38,490 nt of DNA, from contig CAZDWF010000018.1 of NCBI GenBank assembly GCA_964508895.1, forward strand, positions 1 through 38,490. Reading direction: 5' to 3'. The DNA comes from M55B132 sp964508895 (GTDB lineage: Bacteria > Bacteroidota > Bacteroidia > Bacteroidales > B18-G4). Positions within the stretch are counted from its first letter, which is position 1, and every line of letters starts with the position of its first letter. The position numbers and the translations under genes were made by a program. The notes under the pieces were generated by a model that saw only the letters and a program-made list of their open reading frames with translations, made no database searches and had not been told where the DNA came from. Below, one piece after another: positions 34,514 to 38,490 of the stretch.

Positions 34514-34521
34514 CAAATTTA
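34514..34521 (-). promoter_or_regulatory. -7 promoter box of the small lipoprotein gene
   Basis: TAAATTTG on the minus strand is a full TAnnTTTG match ending 16 bp before the ATG at 34497. Confidence 0.55.
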
Positions 34522-34797
34522 ATAAACTATTATTGTAAAAAAATTATTGTGAAGAACAATTAGTTTTTAGCTAACATTCAGGTATTTAAAGTTTATATCA
34601 GGATTCGGACAAATATTCATATCTGACAAATCCTTTTTTGAAAAAAAGAGGAATTCGCAAAGATTAACTATCTTGCGGTCACAGGCAGTATGAATTAATT
34701 TTGAAATCGGTATGCCCGGTGAAATAAATTTCAATTCAAAATAATAATACTATATCTTCATTGAAGCAATCAGAAATTAAATATTATAAATCGTCCA

Positions 34798-34825
34798 CGT
34801 CACGCGTTACGCGTCACATGTCACG
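34798..34825 (+). repeat. Heptamer array C (CGTYACG x4) upstream of the DUF2147 gene
   Basis: Four contiguous 7-bp units: CGTCACG, CGTTACG, CGTCACA and TGTCACG, preceded by a partial unit CGTCCA (34792-34797). It is the best preserved of the three arrays and ends 32 bp before the ATG at 34858. Confidence 0.78.
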
Positions 34826-34857
34826 ATTTATTAATGTACTCATTAATAAATAATATC

Positions 34858-35346
34858 ATGAACAAAGCAATTATTATTTTCTTATGTTTTTTTACTTTTT
34901 TAAGCTTTCAGAATGAAGCTTTCACACAAAAGTATAGTGAAAACGATGTGGTTGGCCTCTGGTTGAACCAGGATAAAGATGCCCACATAAAGATTTACAG
35001 GGATGGAGAAAACTTCATGGGTAAAATCATATGGTTGAAAAATCCTATTGATACACTAACAGGAAAACCAAAACTCGACAAACATAATCCTGAAGATGAT
35101 TTAAAAAAACGTCCGGTTGACGGATTGATAATAGTCAGGGACTTCGAATTCGATGTTGATGATAGCGAATGGGAATATGGAGAGATCTATGATCCCAAGA
35201 AAGGAAAAACATATAGCTGTGAAATGAACCTTGAAGATATGAATACGCTTAAAGTTAGAGGTTATATAGGATTCTCATTTATTGGCAGAACTGTTATCTG
35301 GACTCGCATAAAAACTTCTCCCGGACTGGAAAAATACCCGGACTAA
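34858..35346 (+). CDS. DUF2147 family exported protein
   Basis: A 162-residue exported protein. The start at 34858 (MNKAIIIFLCFFTFLSFQNEAFTQ) gives a regular signal peptide; an in-frame ATG 24 bases upstream would add a non-signal extension. The mature domain has the DUF2147 pattern: DVVGLWLNQDKDAHIKIYR, GKIIWLKNPIDTLTGKPKLDKHNP, EDDLKKRPVDGLIIVRDFEF, EWEYGEIYDPKKGKTYSCEM and LKVRGYIGFSFIGRTVIWTR. The fold is thought to be a small calycin-like beta barrel; the function is unknown. A heptamer array lies in its upstream region and a repeat element follows the stop. Confidence 0.87.
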   Translation: MNKAIIIFLCFFTFLSFQNEAFTQKYSENDVVGLWLNQDKDAHIKIYRDGENFMGKIIWLKNPIDTLTGKPKLDKHNPEDDLKKRPVDGLIIVRDFEFDVDDSEWEYGEIYDPKKGKTYSCEMNLEDMNTLKVRGYIGFSFIGRTVIWTRIKTSPGLEKYPD

Positions 35347-35368
35347 AATATAGTTTAAAACAGGAAAA

Positions 35369-35556
35369 AAATTATAAATTACAAATTCCAGGCAAAAATC
35401 AAGTGTGAAATTTCAAAACTCAAAAAATTAAATTTCAAACCTGCTATAATTAACATTTTGCACTTTTGAAATTTTAGATTTGTTTTTTGGAATTTGCCTG
35501 GAGTTTGCCGCGCCTGCCAAAGCATGACGGGCAGGTAATTTGTGATTTGAGATTTA
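35369..35556 (+). repeat. Inverted-repeat element, copy 3
   Basis: About 190 bp between the DUF2147 stop and the convergent lipoprotein stop. It has the family core at 35392-35418 and inverted repeats AAATTCCAGGCAAA (35383-35396) and its near-exact complement (35493-35506). It shares TAACATTTTGCACTTTT (35451-35467) with copy 2. It lacks an internal segment of about 30 bp found in copy 2 and carries a G+C-rich hairpin (about 35512-35535) in the opposite orientation to that of copy 1. Its right end reaches the TAA stop of the minus-strand gene. Confidence 0.8.
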
Positions 35557-37197
35557 ATAATTCAGGTTATTACAAATATCCTCAGTCAGCAGTAAGATCT
35601 CAAAATATTCCTCTTCCTCAGAGATCCTTATATCAAATTGCTGCCATACTTCATCAAAATAATATCCGACCGTATAAACTGATCCAACCTGAACATCACA
35701 AATAATAGAGATCCCGCTAAACATATAAACCCATCTCCAGCATTCTTCCCCTTCTTTTTTATACCACCCCCCCATGGTTGGTTTAATTATAATGTAAGGA
35801 GAGTCTTTACACATTGCACTTATATCTGCAGTAACAAATGTCGATGGAGTATTCTGATCAAGCCATACCTCTCTTGTTTCCCCTATGCTTAGATCTGGGA
35901 AAGAGTATACCGGCTCCCGGCTTGTGAAATTTGATGAACAGGGCATTTCCACCTCAACTCCTACAGCTAAACCAATTGGTACATTCCAATAGCTTATAGC
36001 ATTATCCATACATGCATATAAATAAACTTCTTTAATAATGAGATCATTTCCAGAAAGTTTTTCTCTGATAATGGTTTTAACATACACACAATTACATGGA
36101 TAAGAAGAACTCTGGAACTGCAGATCTGCTCCTTGCTTGCTCATCAGGTTCCACAGCCAGCTCCATCTGTAAATTGAGAAATGATTTAATTTACTCGTAA
36201 CAGAAAAAACACCACCATTCTCAATAATGCTGTTAACACCTTCATCTTTCCAATTTCCATTGCTTTCGCTATAACTCCATAAAGTAATATCATCACCCTG
36301 GTTAACAGGTCTTGACGCCAGAGTATTATATGTGCTTGCAGGAATATCTATCGTCAGGTCTGCAGTTCCGTTTTCTATTATTGCAGCAAGTTTTCCTGAT
36401 GCATCCCTGATTTCTAAAGAAACCAATCCTGCAGAAAAGAACATCTTAAGCTCATTCAAGCCTTCTATTTCTGAAATCAAACCTCCCGGGTATGAACTTA
36501 CAGATCCATCATCCATATTATTAAAATAAATAATATCAACACTAAGTGTTCCATTTAACGGATTTCCTGCTGCATCTTTAAGTGTAGCACCCTGGGGAAG
36601 TAATAAAGAAGCTGCTGTATTTGTAGATGGGACAAGCGGTGTTGTTATGCTTATATCACTGTCAATAACACCATTTGTTGCTGATCCTGAATTATCAATA
36701 ACAGAAACAACGCCCTCAGGGAGATCGTCTTTTTTAACCATTTTAACCTCATAAACATAATCCTTTGCCGCATAAACGCTAATGGGTAAACTTGTGCTTA
36801 TATATCCATTAAGGCTAGCCAGAATAGTAAATGTAATAGGATTACTTAGTGTAGGATTTATTGTATTAACCAATCCACAGCTAAAAAATCCATTTGCAGC
36901 TTTGTATTTATAATCAGGACTAATAGTACCCAGTATATCCACAATATTATCCTTGTTGGGGCCGATAAGCGTAAGATTAATCCTTTTATTTGCGTCGGTT
37001 CCAATGATTTGCCCGCTTTTTGCATCAATAAACTTCACTGAAAAAGTTGTTTTAATAACATCCAGGTTAATGATGAGTCGACCATCTTCAGCAATATCCT
37101 GGCTTTTTTTGCAGGAATTTGATAAACTTGCTGCTATTAAAAAAACAAGTAACAATAATAATGACTTTGTTTTATTATATGTTTTCATTTTCATCAT
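35554..37197 (-). CDS. Large predicted lipoprotein of unknown function
   Basis: A 547-residue protein with a lipoprotein signal (KSLLLLLVFLIAASLSNSC, lipobox SNSC, then KKSQD). A second start at 37188 (MKTYNK) is equally plausible. The mature chain looks beta-rich: an N-terminal region with LIINLDVIKTTFSVKFIDAKSG, a middle domain (about 195-340) with LLLPQGATLKDAAGNPLNGTL, GLVSLEIRDASGKLA and ITLWSYSESNGNWKDEG followed by SKLNHFSIYRW, and a Cys-containing C-terminal part. The middle pattern (prior value, 'G.W..eG', then 'HFS.y.W') resembles Ig-like/CILP-FAM171-type extracellular modules, but I cannot name a family with confidence. It starts 2 bp after the outer-membrane protein gene, so the two form an operon. 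Confidence 0.65.
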   Translation of the reverse strand: MMKMKTYNKTKSLLLLLVFLIAASLSNSCKKSQDIAEDGRLIINLDVIKTTFSVKFIDAKSGQIIGTDANKRINLTLIGPNKDNIVDILGTISPDYKYKAANGFFSCGLVNTINPTLSNPITFTILASLNGYISTSLPISVYAAKDYVYEVKMVKKDDLPEGVVSVIDNSGSATNGVIDSDISITTPLVPSTNTAASLLLPQGATLKDAAGNPLNGTLSVDIIYFNNMDDGSVSSYPGGLISEIEGLNELKMFFSAGLVSLEIRDASGKLAAIIENGTADLTIDIPASTYNTLASRPVNQGDDITLWSYSESNGNWKDEGVNSIIENGGVFSVTSKLNHFSIYRWSWLWNLMSKQGADLQFQSSSYPCNCVYVKTIIREKLSGNDLIIKEVYLYACMDNAISYWNVPIGLAVGVEVEMPCSSNFTSREPVYSFPDLSIGETREVWLDQNTPSTFVTADISAMCKDSPYIIIKPTMGGWYKKEGEECWRWVYMFSGISIICDVQVGSVYTVGYYFDEVWQQFDIRISEEEEYFEILLLTEDICNNLNY

Positions 37198-37199
37198 TT

Positions 37200-37856
37200 C
37201 TAATTGAATAATCGCACCGATATTTGCAAATTCAAAACAGGATAAAACATGTAATATGTATCCACATTTCCCTGAATTACATCCAGGTTTTGCTCGTCTT
37301 CAGCTGTAGGACTTAACATCTCTGTTGCTTCCAGGGTAACATCAGGTGAGCCTTCATATACAATACCGAGCTCAATAGCGAATGATACCCTTTTTACTCT
37401 TGGCAATGTTGATCCAAATCCAAGCCCTATGTATGGACAAATACTATTATAATCCATAGTGATCTTCACCTGTCCGATTTCTTCCGGAGAGATCTCAAGC
37501 TTGCCTACGATAAAATCATGAGTTGGCTTTCCAGTAATTTCATGATGATTAAAATTATATAATACACCAACGCTTATATGAAAAGCTTTCGATGCATTAA
37601 CATCAGTGATCAATGAAACACAACCCAGGCGGGCATAGTAATCTCCTGTAACATACCATGTATCAATATTACCGGCAAGGCGTGATTTTATGTAATTAGC
37701 ACCCAGCCGAAAATTCAGCAATTTATTTGGGGAAATTATTCCTTCAATACCCGGTCCAAAAGTATTGACCTTAAAAGCAGCTCCCATTATCAGTTGGGAA
37801 TATCCTGAAAAAGACAATATAACAGATAGTACAATAAATATGAATAATCTTTTCAT
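37200..37856 (-). CDS. Predicted outer-membrane beta-barrel protein
   Basis: A 218-residue exported protein. The signal peptide KRLFIFIVLSVILSFSGYSQ is followed by alternating amphipathic strands (LIMGAAFKVNTFGPGIEGII, NFRLGANYIKSRL, AFHISVGVLYNFNHHE, PYIGLGFGST, VSFAIELGIVYEG) and a C-terminal aromatic residue (ISVRLFN), all typical of small outer-membrane barrels. The ATG at 37856 is preferred over one 30 bases upstream, because the TATATTTG promoter box lies at 37891-37884. It is directly upstream of the large lipoprotein gene with a 2-bp gap, which suggests a barrel-lipoprotein pair. The specific family is not recognised. Confidence 0.72.
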   Translation of the reverse strand: MKRLFIFIVLSVILSFSGYSQLIMGAAFKVNTFGPGIEGIISPNKLLNFRLGANYIKSRLAGNIDTWYVTGDYYARLGCVSLITDVNASKAFHISVGVLYNFNHHEITGKPTHDFIVGKLEISPEEIGQVKITMDYNSICPYIGLGFGSTLPRVKRVSFAIELGIVYEGSPDVTLEATEMLSPTAEDEQNLDVIQGNVDTYYMFYPVLNLQISVRLFN

Positions 37857-37883
37857 TGTATCTGAAATTGAATTGGCTAAAGA

Positions 37884-37891
37884 CAAATATA
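37884..37891 (-). promoter_or_regulatory. -7 promoter box of the outer-membrane protein gene
   Basis: TATATTTG on the minus strand is a full TAnnTTTG match ending 27 bp before the ATG at 37856. It would drive the barrel-lipoprotein pair. Confidence 0.6.
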
Positions 37892-38120
37892 CTCATAAGA
37901 AGTCTCGATATCAATATAATAATCAAATATTAATCTCCTTTTATTCAAATAATATTTACATCCCTATATTATTTTTTACAATCTTATTAAACCAGTCCGC
38001 CTTAGTTCTTTTCGGAAATCATTGACAGGAAGGCATTACAGAGGATTTAAACAAAAACATGTTAATATGTGTTTATAGGCAATTGCAAAACAACTACAGT
38101 AATATATTATATTTATAAGT

Positions 38121-38128
38121 TATGTTTG
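38121..38128 (+). promoter_or_regulatory. -7 promoter box of the MltF-like gene
   Basis: TATGTTTG is a full TAnnTTTG match 14 bp before the ATG at 38143. The ATG at 38122 lies within this box and is therefore an unlikely start. Confidence 0.55.
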
Positions 38129-38142
38129 GACTAGTATATACT

Positions 38143-38490
38143 ATGTCAAAACGAAATTTGCCCCAAAGGGTCATATTTTTAGTACTTATCACAGTATTTT
38201 TCTCATCCTGCTTAAACAGGAATGAAGAAAAGCTATCTGAGATACTTGATGAGCCGGAACCTACGGTTTCTCAGCTTAGCATTATCAAAGAAAGAGGTAA
38301 ACTTATTGCCCTTACCGATTATAATTCCACTAACTATTTTCTTTACAGGGGAGAACCTATGGGCTATCAGTTTGAGAAGCTGAAACTTTTTGCAGAACAT
38401 CTTGGTGTTAAACTGGAGATACGAATTAGTAATGATGTTGAAAAAAGCTTCGAAATGCTTGGTAAAGGAGAGGTTGATATGATTGCTATG
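38143..38490 (+). CDS. MltF-like lipoprotein with substrate-binding domain (partial, runs off the window)
   Basis: 116 codons are visible; the gene continues past the window edge. It begins with a lipoprotein signal (RVIFLVLITVFFSSC, lipobox FSSC, Cys at residue 23). An SBP_bac_3-type domain then starts: QLSIIKERGKLIALTDYNSTNYFLYRGEPMGYQFEKLKLFAEHLGVKLEI followed by SFEMLGKGEVDMIAM. This arrangement is that of the MltF group, in which a periplasmic amino-acid-binding-like domain precedes a C-terminal lytic transglycosylase domain. The transglycosylase part is not in view, so a plain solute-binding lipoprotein remains possible. Confidence 0.75.
   Translation, partial: MSKRNLPQRVIFLVLITVFFSSCLNRNEEKLSEILDEPEPTVSQLSIIKERGKLIALTDYNSTNYFLYRGEPMGYQFEKLKLFAEHLGVKLEIRISNDVEKSFEMLGKGEVDMIAM

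Larger units (their letters stand above)
34498..34857 (+). other. Divergent intergenic region with heptamer array C
   Basis: 360 bp without a convincing gene. It holds the minus-strand TAAATTTG box for the small lipoprotein at 34521-34514 and the CGTYACG array near its right end. The middle (34560-34790) is A+T-rich with a short dyad CTTTTTTG/AAAAAAAG near 34633-34648; nothing else could be assigned. No clear -7 box was found for the DUF2147 gene. Confidence 0.55.

Overview
This 38.5 kb window looks like ordinary chromosome from a Bacteroidota (Bacteroidetes) bacterium, probably a Bacteroidales-like environmental lineage. Four lines of evidence support this. Promoters carry the phylum's TAnnTTTG box just upstream of many start codons, and Shine-Dalgarno sequences are absent. 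Two exported proteins end in type IX secretion (T9SS) type A sorting domains, and one of these is the T9SS component PorZ. IspG and LysRS are the long forms usual in this phylum. Lipoproteins of the DUF4837 and 'SC-box' kinds are present. The DNA is A+T rich. No phage, IS element, CRISPR array, rRNA or tRNA gene was seen.

Layout. 105-2112 (+): mlaE-mlaF lipid-transport ABC genes, overlapping by 4 bp and followed by cvpA, with no MlaD in the operon. 2287-3474 (-): pgk. 3568-5507 (+): a methionine/glutamine-type aminotransferase overlapping an omega-amidase, a pair that fits keto-methionine transamination. 5593-8409 (+): TrkA-TrkH potassium uptake. 8440-12985 (+): a cell-surface glycan run with a WaaE-like GT2, a GT4, an O-antigen-ligase-like membrane protein and a YegS/DAGK-type lipid kinase. 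12989-14614 (-): ispG. 14979-20155 (+): porZ, recO and a YfhO-type membrane protein. 20136-21734 (-): lipA-lipB. 21878-24330 (+): lysS-menG/ubiE. 24476-28530 (+): a secreted TPR protein and a TPR-PAS hybrid histidine kinase. 28532-30559 (-): a secreted peptidylarginine-deiminase-like enzyme. 30669-33868 (+): tatA, a LysM lytic transglycosylase and a DUF4837 lipoprotein. 34075-37856: small lipoprotein (-), DUF2147 protein (+), large lipoprotein and outer-membrane protein (both -). 38143 to the edge (+): the start of an MltF-like lipoprotein.

Most genes serve the envelope (lipid trafficking, glycan assembly, T9SS export, peptidoglycan turnover, lipoproteins) or core metabolism (glycolysis, isoprenoids, lipoate, menaquinone, lysyl-tRNA).

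The least explained signals are non-coding. (1) Three short arrays of tandem heptamers with consensus CGTYACG, each unit a CGT-N-ACG dyad, sit 30-35 bp upstream of the start codons of porZ, lysS and a DUF2147 gene; in lysS the array runs through the expected -33 region. (2) Three copies of a MITE/REP-like inverted-repeat element of about 110-200 bp lie tightly against gene 3' ends between 30.9 and 35.6 kb. The most notable protein is the T9SS-sorted deiminase, which keeps the residues I recall as catalytic and arginine-binding in Porphyromonas PPAD, including the Arg-x-Arg pair. I found no clear new multi-gene defence or mobile system.
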